NCBI GenBank assembly: GCA_000708835.1
Contig: DF237151.1
Coordinates: 82,592-146,591 of the forward strand
Direction: 5' to 3'
DNA from: Klebsormidium nitens
Lineage: Eukaryota > Streptophyta > Klebsormidiophyceae > Klebsormidiales > Klebsormidiaceae
Length of the DNA: 64,000 bases
Below, piece after piece: positions 1-13,760 of the stretch. The notes beneath the pieces were generated by a model, which was given only the letters and a program-made list of their open reading frames with translations, had not been told where the DNA came from and ran no database searches. Numbering within the stretch: position 1 is the stretch's first letter; every line of letters starts with the position of its first letter. A program made the translations under genes and the position numbers.

Positions 1-3000
1 CTACTTCACAAGGACACTTCGAAACTAAGAAACCCATCCCGAGAGTCGCAGCCTTACTACTAGCTTGGTAAAAGGCGGCTGGCAGGCCGTGCGCGCTCTC
101 TTGACGCCCGAGATCGACCCCGGCAAAAGGCACTGGATAAGAATTAGGAGCTTATTTGAGATGCCAAAACCGAAAGAAGCGCCGCGCGGGAGACGATCGA
201 TCGACCCACTCATACGCGTCATCAACAGGCGTCGAATCAGCTGAGAATCACTGTCCTATGTCGTTTGGGCTGTCGAACGTGCCCAGTATGATATTGTTGC
301 CCGTTGGCATATGGGCGGCTAGGTAAGAGGTCGCACGATGATTTTGTACCTCTTTTTCAGTTTGAATCGTATGCAATCGGGCTGAGTGCCTTAATTCCTG
401 AGCACCACTGGTAGGAACCAGTGCTGAGTCTCGTCCAATCCAACCATCGTGCACGAGCATCCGAAGGGACTTATATGAGAGCCAGAATTTAGACTGCTCG
501 CAACCAGAAAGCCCGGAAGATCGTGGGCATGAAAGTGACCCAGGGTTTACTGCTCATCACAGCCACGTACGTAAACCTCTTGGCTTCAAGCACGCGTTCA
601 AACGTTCTGGCAAAATAGAGATCACTTAGCAAAACTTCAAGTGATTTCGCACTCGGGAGCCACAACCCCTTGAAAAATCAATCGACTGGAAGTTGAGAAC
701 GTCAGCTAGTGTACGATGACCATAGTTGGTCGGAAATCGAATAGTCTGCCACTGGAAGCCAGCTTTCTAAGCACGTGGGCGCCTCTGTTACACGAAGCCA
801 GCGCCTGACAGTCGCAATCAGAGGTTCTTCTCTTTTCTAGAGGCGACTTGAGCTTCTAGCTCGTATTGGCCCGCCAAGGGCGTCAAGAAATCCAATTGGG
901 CAAGCAAGACTTCCATTTGAGACTTATTCACCCGTTTTAGAATCTCTTCGCTCCTTTACACATGTGATCACTCTGGTTTCTTCTGGCCCGTTGATCGGAG
1001 GGGCAAGCAGAAACATCAGCGCACCGTTCCGTGAACTTCAGACCAGCTCATGTAGCAACAAAGTCAAACCACCGCGGAAGTGAGACGTTGATCACCGTCC
1101 CAACTGTTCTTTGTTCTTTATTGCTGTGCCTTGAAACGACTTGCTAGCCAGATTCAATTACATTGCATGCTCCGAAAAGCATTCAAGGGGCCTCTGGTGA
1201 TTGAAGGGCCAGCTAGGCTTGAATGATGTCTCATGGACAAAAAGTGGCATTGAGATTTACTGCGTCCGAACAATCCCTTCGAATCAGTCTTCGTAAAGGC
1301 CGAAGACATCAGCAAAAGCTTTGTAGCCAGTTGACGAGCGATTTTGGATTGTTGATGTACGTGACACCATATGCTTGCGCCCTCTTGGAGGCACCGCCAT
1401 AAGACGCACGCGATGCTTTCAAGGAGCGCGACCGGCCATCAAAGTTGATCTTCAAAACCTACACGTCACTTCTCCAAGTTGATCAATCCCCAGCCCAAGT
1501 CTGAGTCCAACCCCCAGGTCCCTTTTCCTGAAAAGATATGACTTTTGTCAAAGAGCAGAACACTCAATTCCTGGCACTGCCATCAACAATACCAAGAATC
1601 TAACCGCCCGCCATCTCGGAGCATAGTTTTTTGAGGCCGGGAATGCTTGGAGCGTAATTTAAAGCCCCTGTCTCCCTCGCCCTCTTTTTTACTTGTAAGA
1701 AAGCCAAGAATCTTCGGATTGATCGACGGTCAATGATCGACTGACTCCGACTTGGGCTTTGAAGCCACTCGCATTGCCGTACCTGCTTACCCCTTACGTA
1801 ACAACGGAATGTAAACCGCCAGATTGAGCAAGCTAGCATGTTAGCGGCGGTCCGAGTATAGCTCGCGGGGCGCCGCGGCCTTATGCTCGGGCACTTCAGA
1901 TTCATATTCCGATTGAAAGGCAAAATCTTTTAGCGCGGCGTGCGGGCACTAGCTAGTGCCGGCAACGTGTGCGACGAGACAAGTTGTACCTAGTGAATAA
2001 ATGCAGTGCATACGTTTGACATGAGGAACTGAGAATGAGCAGCATCGCAAGCGAAAAGACGGACGTGGGCTTGCGAAAGTACAGCGCAATAGCAGACCAG
2101 AGTATCATTGCTGTTCTAACTTCGGCTAGGAATAAGAGGTACAGCGGCTAGGCAACAATCTGCAGAGACCAATGTTTGAATGATTATCGTAACGCAATTA
2201 CTCGCTCGCAGAATGTTGCTGAGGCAGCAAGCGAAAATGGAAAGCCGGGCCGCATGTCAAGCCTTGGTTTTATATGCCGTAGAAATTGGATAAAGCACTT
2301 CGAACGCAATTGAAGACGTTTGAGGAGAAGCTAACAAAAAGACGGTGTCATCCGGGGAACTATCGTTTCAGAGGCTTTTCCTGCGTGGTCGGTTTTCGAC
2401 TCGATTCCCTTAAAGCGATTAAGGCAATTTGATGGCGTCACAGAAGGTTGAAGAGAATCACATACGCCAGCTTCTTTCGAGACCCAGAGCATCGAGCCAG
2501 CTGAACGGCAGTCAGATCCATTTTTCATGGAAACATTCCGTCAATCTCATTCAGCAGGGTTTGAGGACTGACACGAAAGTGCTGCAATCGACGCGCGTCC
2601 TAGTCGCTCCGAAAAGCCTGGCATCAATGTCGAACTTTTCGTCCTGTCATCAATTGGAGCGCGCTCGTCAAGGAGCGTCCCCAAGATTCGTGTGCATCAC
2701 CGCCTTTGTCGGACTTCAACTTCGCCTTAGCTGGCCAAAAGTCAACAACAGTCACTGTCAATGTTCAAAAACAGTTTGCAAGAAGGCCGTAAATACATAT
2801 TTGCTTTCTTCTAACAGCAGCATAGAAGAACATAAGAAGGTCTGGGTTTCCCAAGAGCCGCCGAGCGCTTGTCTTCGCAGCAAAAGACGGAAGGACGTTG
2901 TTTATGGACAGTGATGCTCCGCGTCCACGTTTCCGTGGAAGACACGCCCCCCCATCCCGCAAAGAAGACTATTAGTAGAGACGTCAGCTTGCCTCCCACT

Positions 3001-6000
3001 CAGTTCGAAATTCATAACAAGCAGCGTCCAAACGACGCCCTGAAAGTCATCTCACAAATCCTGAGTGCTTTTCCGATGCGCAGCGCACTGGTTTCCTGGC
3101 TGAATCCGATAACCGCCAAGTGTAGGACTTGCACCCACGACCGCTGAGCCGAACTTAGCATCAGTTCTGCGAACTCGAGGAAACATGGGGCGTAATCACT
3201 TGAGCCCCAGTCCTTGTTCAACCTTCTTTTGCAACTGTGGAAGTCACATGCTTATAATGACATAGACCGAGAACCATCAACTGAAAATAGGACCTGCAGG
3301 CACATAAAGTACGGGAGCCTGGTTACACTTGGCACAGCAACGACACACTAATAAAAACGCCAGTCTTCGGATCCACCAATTGGCTTACTCGTTGAAAGTG
3401 GAAACAATTAAGGCCCATGAAGCCGTCTAACAGGCTAGTACGCTGGCTAGCGTACGTAGTTGAGCTGTCGCTTTGGCTGCGGCCCCGCAGTCCATTTTCG
3501 GGTATTCAGAGTTGCGGATTTGAACTGGGCAAAAGGTTTGGAACAGTGGGATGCACTGATCGAGCGGGTCAGTAACGTTGTAAGTGATTGCATGCAAACA
3601 CCTCAGGACGGATTTGAAAGCGTCTACACATTACGGCTGCTCTTGACGCAATCCAGCCCCAAATTAAAAAAGCATCATTGCTGCACCATCACATATAACG
3701 GAAATAAGCAAACGGTTTTTAGTCCCGGCAGACATCAGAATCATTTCGAGATAAGCGAAGCAAGCGATTTGCCTGAGCGAGGTAGTCGATGGGTTGTTTT
3801 CTGTGAAGCTACCATCGCCAAAAGAAAGAAAATGTCGAAGCGAACACTACTACGGACCGGTGTGACGTCGAGCCCCCCAAACGAGCTCTTGGAGACCTCG
3901 ACGACAAACATCATTAATGAACGGTTCAAATTTCGCAAAGACCCAAATAACGAGTTGCAGACGATAAGGATCTGCGGTCCAGAATTGCAACCAAATCATT
4001 GACAGCGAAACGAGTAAAGAAGCTATAAAAAAGCGTCCACCAGTGTACACGACAGTCATTGGATCGAACAGGGCCCATTGCTTTCACAAGCCGTGGCTTT
4101 CGCGGACTCTAGCGTGCTTGGATTATGTGGAAGACTTGCTCGGAGATTCGCGCTTGCTTTAGGCGATTCTGAAACTAGTTCGGGTTCGTGCCGGAACATT
4201 CCGCAAAATTCAAAGTTTTGATCCAAAAGGCGTCAATCAGAACCTATAAGCCAACGGTGCTGACGCTGTCGTTTAAGATGGTGGGTAGTAAAGCCTGCAT
4301 GCCCTCTGTGTTGGAGACGCTCTTTTTTTGACCGCATGTGCACCATTGCGTCAGTTACAGGCTGGTAACCAATATATGTAGAGCGCCCTCGTGGCCTCAG
4401 GGTATATCAGATGCAAGAGACGCTTGGCCACCACAATCAGCGCCAGGTCTCCAGCCCTCCTTAGCCCTTATCCCGGCAGAAGATTACGATTGTGCCTGCA
4501 ATTTTCATCGTGAATTGAAGACGCTCAGGTCCGCAGCTTTCAACTTCGCTGCTCAAAATGTGCGCCAGTGATGATCCTTACCTCGTCGAGCGACTTCATT
4601 GTGTCATTGCATTTGAAGCTCTGGGCCGCACAAGACGTCAAGAATAACAAGGATTCAAAATGGATTGGGTGGCGAGTAAACTGTGAAACGGGCTTTGGTG
4701 ATATCGAAGAAGGGGGTCCACTGTCAGCGTCCAAGGCAGACCGGTGGAGATCTAGTTCTTGTAGCACAGACTACGATGGTACCAGAGAGAGTGCACAAGT
4801 CTGGTTCTTGATACACTGCGATGACGCGGCAGCAGCGTCAGTGGTCTCGAGATGACCTTCTGGACCAGATAAAGTTTGATGCCCAGATCCCAGCTCACGT
4901 CATTGCTTTATCAAAACAAACGCGGATGAAAGTTTTGTTCGATGAGAAAGCAAGCTTCTTTAGCTAGCTTACCTGCACCCGAAAGCAGCACCCGAAAGCA
5001 GATCTAAAGGTATGTTTGCTAAGCCCAGATCGTAAAGTTTATCCACAGAACAAACAGCAGACTCCATCTTCTGCCGTGCATGCCACAACTGTGACGTCAC
5101 AGGCTGATAGTTTCTGGAGGGATTTTCGGTAACGAGGGCGTCAATGACAGCCGCTGCTGCATTTGGCGCGTAGGCCATTAGATGCAGGCGGCATCGCATC
5201 ATTGCCACGTGACGCTCCCCAAGAGATGCTCACGTATAATATGACGCAGTCAAGGGCACCTAAAAAACAAACACCTTATTTGCAACTAAGCGTGCGAAAC
5301 ACTAGATCACAGCTAGTGCCATCGCAAGCGGACGGACGATGAATCCGCCTGTTTCAACGGTTCTGAACGCCCCACTGTCATTGGCACTTGAATGGGGGCT
5401 TGTCAAGATTGGAATTTCCTGTGCACTGGCAGTAAGAGCAGACTCGGAGAAAGTGGCTCAGAGCGGGAAAAGTTGGGCGACGCAACGGTCACGTACTTTG
5501 AAGGGATTTGTTAGTCTTCATTATTTTGCAATCTCCAAAACGTTCTCGACCTTGCAGTAGATCGACTCCGAAGCCCCCCTTACTTCACCATCTTTACAAA
5601 CAGCTGTCAAAGCCGCTTTCCTCACCAAATCGTGCAACCTACGAACGTCCTATCTGATCCGTCAGCTAGAGCACATACGTCAGACTAATTCTTTCTATTG
5701 CAAGGGGCATCCGAGTCAAAGTTGGATGGAGCTAGATGGTCCAACAGTGAGGCTCTCAAACGTGCCCCAAAGATTTGCAGATTATGGCCGGCCGGAAGGT
5801 AACACTTTTGCAAGTCCCTTCATCTCTTTCTCACGTCTTTTCTGGAAACTTGTAATCAGCGATCGCTGGCAGCAACAATCGAAGCAAAGCAGAAGAACGC
5901 GAAGGTAAAAAAACGGAAGCGCGCGGCATGTTCGGAGCTTTGCTTGAATATTATGCTAGAGTCTGTCCAGGCATGATAAAAAGGATTGAATGTTGATGGA

Positions 6001-9000
6001 GCTAACGCGTTACATAAAAGGCAGATGATGACCGAGTCAATCTGGACGGGTCACGCGACAAACCTTCTCGTTGATTCTGCACTCTAGGCCCCAAGAAAGA
6101 CAGAGGGAGTATGTTAATAGCTTCAGCCTGAGTTACTGGAAATAAGCAGTTGAGGGCGATTCCCCTTCGGGTACCTCAACATAATATGGGCATCCCAGCC
6201 ACAACAGTATTGGGCGCTGAACAGTACGACAGCTGGGATTGTGCCCAGCTGAGTAAATCTCGCTTTCAAGTTCTTGATGCCCTCTGACTGTTTGTGAAGT
6301 AGAGAATCGAACTGGAGACTCGATTTGAATGTGGGTCTTTCAGTTACCCACGCGTACTCACGACAATTCTCGAGGCGGGACGCCGCACGCTCTCCTCCTC
6401 CGAATGTATGGGGGACGAAAAAGCAGGAACGCCGCCGTCTTGCACCTTTGACTTCCCACGTGATTGAGTTGGCTATTACGGTACAGAGCCACAGAGCCCT
6501 ACGAAGGCCCCAAGTCCGTTGAATAACGCGGATCTCAACACCGCCCTTCACTAGAGCTTCGGGCCTCGACTTCTTCAGTAAGGACGCGTCGAAACACTTG
6601 TGGTGGCGCTTTCAAAATCTCCTGATGCTCCATGCCTTTGCCACATCAAGAGTACGAAGCTCGGGCTTCAGCAGTGCCAGTGCAGCATCGGCTTCACAGG
6701 AAGACATCTGCGCTGCCAGCTAAGCGTTCCAAGTGGGTAGCAATCATCATCGCTGCTCGATTCGGACAGCTGTTACAGCTCGCGCCAAAAGGTCGTGCAG
6801 AAGGAAATCCACAAAACCGAGGAGAAAGAGGCAGCCATGAGAATTGTATTCCGGATGAGAACAGCTTCCAGAGACTGCACTTCGCGCAGTCCGGTCACTT
6901 TATATCAGTGGAATGCCGTATGATTGAAGGATGACTTCTAAAGGAGCTGGCAACCAGCAGATGCAACGTTACGTCTAACGTCGCACGCGCCTCAAAAGCC
7001 TAACGAATGTAATCGAAACGAGTATCTAGTTTCTGTGAGGGACTCAACTAAGGCCGACACAAACTTGGAGCATTGTCGCCTGCCTCCTTTTGAGCACGTC
7101 ACGGTAAAGTCTGAACGTGTATTGTTAAGGCCCAACTACTACTCTATGTGTACAGCATTAATAGGCTTGTGTCGTAAAATTGGATGCTCCATCTTCTAAT
7201 CGGCCCAGACGTGTACATCATCGCTGTTTGGAAATCGAACCGCCCTCGAGTCCAAGCCGGATCGAGGTCTACCCACAAACTAGCAGCAAGAGGATGTGAG
7301 CTAGGGCTAGCTTGTGCATTCATATCACGGACTTCTTCAATGAGAGCACCCGATATCGATCAAGTGAAACTTAAGCAATGAACTAGGTTGAAACGGTTGG
7401 GGGATTGATCACCCGCGTCTTGCCCGAGTGTTAAAAGACTACCGTCGAACGTACATCAGATGCGGCCAAGCTGGAAAAAATTTCCAGGAAACAATCCCCA
7501 AAATGACGCTTATGCAGAAACAGAGTTTTCTAGTAACAGCGTCAGCGTTTGCCTACTACCAGAGCTCTCACTGAGGCGCGGGCTTTAAAAGCGCCCCGGA
7601 CATCCACACGTGCATCAGTGCTGTAGAATTCGTTTCTAAATCCTAATTTGGGCACCCAGGCATACTGATCAAGAGGCTGAAACAGTCGCAATTGGAGAGT
7701 CCGGGATACAGCAATCGGACCTCTCTCTCTGTGATTAAACTTCGTCCCTTACGTACCTGTAATGTTACTGTCTGCTTCAATCATAATGAGTTGGGCGAGT
7801 TCGCTAATTGTCGATCTGAAAGTCCGCTGAGTGACGACCGACAAGATTTGCTTCAGTGCTCTAAGGTGGTCGATAGAGAGTGGCATGCCATTACAGCCTG
7901 AGGAGGCAAGTTGGTTATAGTGACCTCTAAGGAGGTATGAGAACAGCGCGACTGCTGATACGCGCAATCGATGAGAGATGGGCGATCGAAGGAGACGACA
8001 GAACGGCTGCTCTCGCCAGATCTTAGCTACGCCACGGGAAGCAGACTCAGCAGTAGATTCAGAGCAAAATCCTGGATCCGGCGCCATCAGTGCACCGATC
8101 ATGCAGCGCAACGGTCTCTAGCTCATTCATTATCGACGTGAAGCGGCCTAACTTCGACTGACAGTGCGTACGTGAAAGGATGCAGCGAAAGAATGAAGGG
8201 TCGATGATTTTGAAGAGGATTTTTGCGTAACCACGAAGAGGAGGCCTTAAAGAAGAAGCGTGAGGCAACACCTTCTCAAAAAGAACTCTAGGTGGCGCGC
8301 GGCGGCCTTTACGAGCTTTGACCTTCTCACATGGGTCTCAGATCGGAGCTAAAATCTGCCCAGACTCATCAGCGCAACCGTTCAGCTCGAAAACGGAAAG
8401 ATACCTAGAAAGACTCAGTTGCTCTAATCGAGGCATTGTAGACGGCTAGGCAGAGACGTGGGCGGCTTTTGTTGGCGTCGGCTTTGGTTTGCCTTCTGAA
8501 CTATTGCACTAACCCATGTCAAGCCGGGTACGTCCAAAACGGGCGACCCGAAACACCCCTGACACACTCAGTTCAGATCACGAAAAGGCGTGGCTTTCAC
8601 CAGGTGAAGAGGCCGGGTCAGTCCATATTGTTCACAGTCATGTTCAGCCCAGGGTGATTGAAGTCGATAATTATTCAGGACAGGCTGCGGCCACAAGTGC
8701 ATGATACTGCCGGCAAGGCGATTCTAGTACTTAGACTTCGCCGCGGCAGACTCGGAGGCGTCAGGAAAATGTTAACAGGGGCCTCTGCTGAGGACGCTGA
8801 TGCAAGGTCCCCAAGCTCAAAGCCCAAATCATAGCCACGTATGGAGGGAACCTTTGGACAAGGAAAAACTATTGAAATTGTAGGAATAGGTACACGAGTC
8901 TCCAAAAGTGAAGATGTTCTATCACAAGCAGGGGAAGCTTCACATATGCAAGCAAAAGCGGAGTCGTCAAATCATCGGCGTGACCAATTCGGAATGATAC

Positions 9001-9060
9001 TGATGTATGACCAAATGAAAAACGATTGGGGCGTCAGGATAAAGCGCAATCCAAGTGCGA
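1..9060. other. Gene-free region with scattered decayed repeat boxes
   Basis: I find no protein-coding signal, splice-linked exon chain or RNA gene here; open frames are short and overlap on both strands. Isolated boxes of the satellite type can be picked out, for example CTCATCACAGCC near 550, GTGCATCACC near 2694, GCATCATTGCTGC near 3673, GCATCATTGCC near 5200 and ATCATCGCTGCT near 6745. They suggest that the region is an older, more decayed part of the same field. This reading is weak, because short motifs can occur by chance. Confidence 0.
4975..5000. repeat. 13-base perfect tandem duplication
   Basis: GCACCCGAAAGCA is repeated exactly, end to end, at 4975-4987 and 4988-5000. It is a short local duplication of no known function. 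Confidence 0.
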
Positions 9061-10550
9061 GTACCTGACCGGTAAAGGCCAGTCTCGGACCTTCACATCA
9101 TCGCCTGGCCCACTCGTCTAGAAACTGGGAAAAACTTCAGGACGTGACTCAATATATGAAAGAACGAGCACTGAGAAAAGGAACGATGTTGTCCACGCGC
9201 TTAACAATGAAGTCACCAGCGCCCAGATGACTGCGTTGATTATGTCAGACGAGTACGTCATGAGCACCCGAGCTTTCAAACATGGTGGGCAGGTCTCGGT
9301 GGGACCCGATGCCGCACTCAATTTTGCCACGCACCGACGTGGTGACAGAATAGAGCGACTTGGGGAGTGGGCGTGGAATGGAAAGTGCGCCGCTTCTATT
9401 TGAAACCGGTCAATTGGTCATTCCGCAAGACGATTGTTATTTGTATACGCCCAGCACAAGGAAGTACTTCCATCCTAGCTTCGTGAAAGATTGGCAGCTA
9501 ATCATGGGCTCTCACCTCTGGCAACTGTCAGGATCAAAACACCATTCTCGGACCATCCCTCATCACAGCGGTGGCCAAAGGGCTCCGATGAATGTCAAAA
9601 ACAACTCTCTTATGTGCCCACCTTCCTCGCTTGTTGAAACGAGATCCATTCGGATCTAACATCTTGAATTCTGGAAGCAGGCAGATCTCCTTGTAATCAT
9701 TAAATTGGTTGATTGACAGCGGGACTGAAATGTGAACGCACGGACGGTAGCCAGGTGTTTCGGAGACACTGGCGCTTATTGAGAAAAAAGAACGGCAAGA
9801 TTCACGAGCTGAGGTTGAAAAGCCACAAGATAAGCGATCGGGCAGATGTTCTGAACGCGTTTGAACATGTCAGAATCTGCTTTGAAGTATGGCGAGATCT
9901 CCTCCAGGGAATTAGGGAGATGAGAAGCAAAGCGTTAGCACTTCAGACGAATGCAATTAATTGGGGCAATATTCGCTGATGCCCCGTTTCTGTATGTGCA
10001 TCACAGCCAGAATGATTGCAACTACTAGCGCCGGATCCACATCAGCTAGACGGCCGGAAAGAAATTAAGCCGGGTTGACTAATTGAACCCGATCGAGACC
10101 AGCTATTTAGGCTATAAGGAAACACATGAAACATCTCGAAATCTTCACTGGTAGATCAATTTGAACCGAAGAGAATGCATCATAAAACCTCAGAACTAGG
10201 AGACCACGTAGCCTGCTATACGGTACTCTATCAGCGGCGACCGAGAAGCTAGGATCCCCCTTTGAATGTCGCCATTGAACCGCCAGGTGTCAGATTTTCG
10301 GGCGGACACAAGAGATCCTTACATAAGTTGGGCCTTTCTATGTCATATGTCGGCGGCGGGCCCAAGTTCCCTATACGTGGGCCTGCCTTACCTAGCTAAA
10401 GATGCCAGCGATTTTATGTTGCTTTTGCAAAAGCGCGTTTGTTTTACATCGACAGAAATCAAGGGTCCACAACTTCGGTGCCCATCAAATTGGACGCGCA
10501 TTGTGGCGCCATGCAGCTGACGGTCTCTAGCTTAGATATTGGCTCGTCAT
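9060..10550 (+). repeat. Satellite-family monomers with an intact hairpin
   Basis: Boxes CTCATCACAGC near 9558, GCATCACAGCCAG at 9998 and CGTCATCGCTGCTTG near 10546 are spaced roughly 450-550 bases apart. A perfect palindrome lies at 9963-9985 just before the second box. Orientation is the same as in the rest of the field. Confidence 0.
9963..9985 (+). repeat. Stem-loop, GGGGCA / TGCCCC
   Basis: The arms at 9963-9968 and 9980-9985 are perfectly complementary around an 11-base loop, 12 bases upstream of the box GCATCACAGCCAG. This is one member of the recurrent palindrome class of this repeat family. Confidence 0.
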
Positions 10551-11639
10551 CGCTGCTTGCTGCAAAGTAGTAGCCATTTTAAACGACGGTATAGAACACT
10601 TAACAAGAAAAGCACATACTTTGGAAATCTATATAAATGTTCAACAGAGTACGATGCCAGCAACGTACCTGCAAGAATACCTAAGCAGAGAAAGGTAATT
10701 CTCCTCTTGATCTGACTACGATGGTTGCCAGTCAAAATTGTCATCTATTTGACGCTGATCTCACTACACTATTGTCAGTCGAGTTTGTCATCTATTTGAC
10801 CATAACAAGGGCCGATATACAAGTATTCTCTTCAAGATTATTGATCTAGCAAAGGAAGCACAGGGAGTCACTTATCATCGACACTTTCAGCTTGTTTCTC
10901 CTCGAACTCCCTCTTATTTACCTTCGTACATCTCACAATACTCTTCTTGACTCTCACTGCTAGACCAATCCCGTTCTTTGAGAACCAACGCGACGCGAGA
11001 ATAAAAAATACCCGAGGAAGCGAAGCCAGTATCTCGAAGCCAGTATCTCAAACTAAGTTCTGGTCAACTCAACCTCGCAATCCAATTGGGATTGATTATA
11101 CGTCCCTGCAAGAGGAATCCGAAATCTTCTAAGTCGATAGTCTCATGAAAATGTATGCATCTTCGCTACAAAAGCCCAACCCAAGTAAAGCAAAGCCAGG
11201 TTTGACAAGATCGGAGTGAGGGTACCTTCAGTACCTCAACTTAAGGAGAACTAAGGTGGAGATCAATCAACCAAGATGAACATGCACTTGCAGCAGCCCC
11301 TTGTGACAGTCTCTCTCGTATGGAAAGATTGCCCCACATTCTCGATTAGCAGTCCCATATGCCAGCTTAACACCCTCCGTACTCTGCAGAGCTTGACTTA
11401 CGGTCGTTTGCAGTGATTGCAACCGGATGCCCGAACTCTAAAATTGTCGATATCCACACAACCGCTGCACCGCGAGAAGCAGATGGTCAGCTAGTCCTGT
11501 GCAACACACAGGGTTTCCACAATCTGGAATATGATCTGACGCTGCCTCTCAGAGTTGCTTGTAACGTCAGGTCTTCTATGCAATTTGTCTTCCTATATTC
11601 CTTTGTTCCTGGTTGATGCTTTTTGTACTGCAAGCCAAA

Positions 11640-12290
11640 GTTCTATTCAGTCCTGGCATTGTAGAATGTACAAAGGAGAAAGGATTATTGGAGAAGATGC
11701 AACAAAAAAGAGCCGAGACGCTGAAGGGAATCGATTGACTTGCCTTTTGTGGTTCAGTACAGGGCCCACCCTTCTTTCCCAAAAAACCATTATGTAGATG
11801 ATTGGTGCCTCCTCTTCTATGACGGCCCTTGACAAAAAGACTGGGAGGAAGACCTCCTTCAAACCAAACACAACCAGGGCGACGAGTGCTAGGAGTACTA
11901 TCCGGAAGATGAGTACAACCAATAGAGTAATGCACACAAAAGGGGAAAAAAACCAGGAGGGTTTTCCTGGTATAGGATTTTCCCCCCCATTATAAGGTAT
12001 CCCCACTAGGTCGTACCACCACCGGTGGTCTGTACAACGTCGTTTTCTAATGGGCCTATCAATGCTTTGGAGCAAGAATGGCATCCCAAGTATGGCATCT
12101 TGTATACAAAGGAGTGGATGGAGGAAAAGGGCCAGAAACAGAAGGGCGACAAGTCTAACAAAGGCAGTGCCAAGACCTGACCACCCTTGCCTCCATATGA
12201 TGATTGCTAGGACTATATACAACATCCTAACCTGCAGTAAGAAAGTGGCATGTGAGGTAAGTCAAAAACCTTCTTTCACTTCCAATTGAT
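11640..12290 (+). pseudogene. Possible degraded coding sequence, unrecognised
   Basis: One plus-strand frame reads like protein for several stretches interrupted by stops: HYVDDWCLLFYDGP, then KDWEEDLLQTKHNQGDE, then EYYPEDEY, then GFSWYRIFPPHYK. A neighbouring frame continues with INALEQEWHPKYG and EWMEEKGQKQKGDKSNKG before TGA at about 12,179. Amino-acid character is consistent across frames, as expected of a once-coding sequence with frameshifts. I do not recognise the family, and a transposon remnant is only one possibility. A minus-strand frame of 192 residues over the same bases is very hydrophobic and looks like an antisense shadow. Confidence 0.
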
Positions 12291-12654
12291 TGGAAGTCGT
12301 CGTATAAGTGCCGTTCATGCAAATTCAATCCTCTCTACAAGTGCTGTCCAAAGGTGGTACAAAAAAACATCAGAATCTGATCTAGATGTCCTATGGGTTT
12401 ATTGAGAGTGCTTGTATACAGTTGGTATGTGATGCGACCTACCGGTGTCAATTCGAGGAGGTTGTTGGCGATTCCACTTAACGTGGGGCTGATGGGAGCC
12501 AGAACGTCGCCAATGATTTGAGTCGCATTTGGGGACGAAGCCATCACTGCCAAGTGTAATTTCCAATTTTTAGCTTCAACTCCAAATAAGGCCATTTCCT
12601 GCAGGGCATGTTATCTGTGACACTTGGAAGAGTTATACCCTGCATGTTTCTTAG

Positions 12655-12960
12655 TTGGAACGAAGGCGGCCGAATCAACAGGGGGAGTCCGAACACCAAT
12701 GGTTGCAGGCAACTTCAATGCAGCTGGTATGGTCCTCTGTCTTCCAAAACCATTCAAATTTAGTCAGGCAGCTGTGTTCTAGATGCTGCCCGCAGCTCTT
12801 CCAAACACCAAAACCCACCTGGCTGAGATTCTCCACCCCTTGGCGGCCTGCGCACCTCACCTTACTTTCCAATTGTTACAAACTCCTATTGAACACTACT
12901 TCTTTCAACCGCTGACTTTGCCTGTAAGAATTACAAAACCTAGCTGATCAGGTACCTCTC
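12655..12960 (+). pseudogene. Possible degraded coding patch, unrecognised
   Basis: One frame contains VAGNFNAAGMVLCLPKPF, then a stop (TAG), then LPNTKTHLAEILHPLAAC followed by a leucine-rich run. The quality of the frame on both sides of the stop suggests a broken coding sequence from the same island as 11,640-12,290. No family was recognised. Confidence 0.
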
Positions 12961-13299
12961 AATCGACACATTGGCCGCCTGTGCGTCTTTGCGCCTTCTG
13001 CCCCTTGCTCCTCTGCTATACCTCGTATCCTACTTTATCCAAATTAGATAAAGTGAGAAGCGTACAAGCGAGCCAGCTCGGAGCTCATCAATTTCAGCTG
13101 AGCTCATAGCTTATAGGGGGCTTATAGGTATCTCGCGTTGTATCCACGCCCTGTACGTTCTGTCCGGGTTGGATTCTGCTTTCATTGAACTCGTAAAATG
13201 GACCTGGTTCTTGGGATTGCACTGCAGCTAAAGGGCGTAACGTAGCAAGCGCGCTTGCTAGTGCTGGCGACATGAAAGAAGGCTACTCATTCCCTCAAT

Positions 13300-13760
13300 T
13301 TTCGTTCTTTCCTGTAGGCTAATATTGGGTATTAATAATTATATATTCCGGTGTTTAGCCACTGGCGCAGAAGGAGAAACTTGCCACCGCGGCATGCATT
13401 ACCACGGGCCCGGGGACATTCAATAGCCAATGGACACATGCCATGATGCCATGTAGGCATGGTCCATCATTCTCCGTGCCAGCACGGTGGGCGCAGGGCG
13501 GCCGCGACGGCCTTAGTGCATATCCAATTAAGTTATGCGCCGCCATTGGCCGCCCAGTGGCCGTAATGGCGGCCGCCGCAGCGCAGCCGCGGCCGCCGCA
13601 GCAGCCGCGCTCGAATGTCGATGATTCATCCGCAATATCAATACATACAATGGTCGTCGGCCAAGCCAACTCAAAGTCGCAAGTGAGTGCCACAGCACCT
13701 CAAATGTCACTTCTCGCTGCTACGCCTCCCTCCAGCAATCGTAACCCCTCGTGAACTTAA
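13300..13760. other. GC-rich palindromic segment with repeated GGCCGC sites
   Basis: This short stretch is much richer in G+C than its surroundings. It contains CCGCGG, GGGCCCGGGG and several GGCCGC runs between about 13,390 and 13,610. A perfect 9-base inverted repeat, GCCGCCATT / AATGGCGGC, lies at 13539-13547 and 13565-13573. ATGCC / GGCAT lies at 13446-13460. It is open in more than one frame but alanine/proline-biased and not convincing as a gene. It may be the edge of a mobile element or a CpG-rich regulatory patch. Confidence 0.

Larger units (their letters stand above)
10550..13300. other. Island lacking satellite boxes, possible inserted element
   Basis: Between the box near 10,546 and the next one near 14,201 I find none of the recurrent boxes, and base composition is more A/T-rich with homopolymer runs. 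GTCATCTATTTGAC is repeated at 10740 and 10787. A 14-base tandem duplication (GAAGCCAGTATCTC) lies at 11022-11049. An 8-base inverted repeat, ACTTTATC / GATAAAGT, lies at 13032-13054. The interval may be an insertion into the repeat field, but I could not find terminal repeats or a target-site duplication. Confidence 0.

Noticed and set aside
11647-12225. 192-residue hydrophobic minus-strand open frame resembling a membrane protein
   Set aside because: It is antisense to a more protein-like but broken plus-strand frame; the hydrophobic residues are the complement of Lys/Glu/Asn-rich codons.
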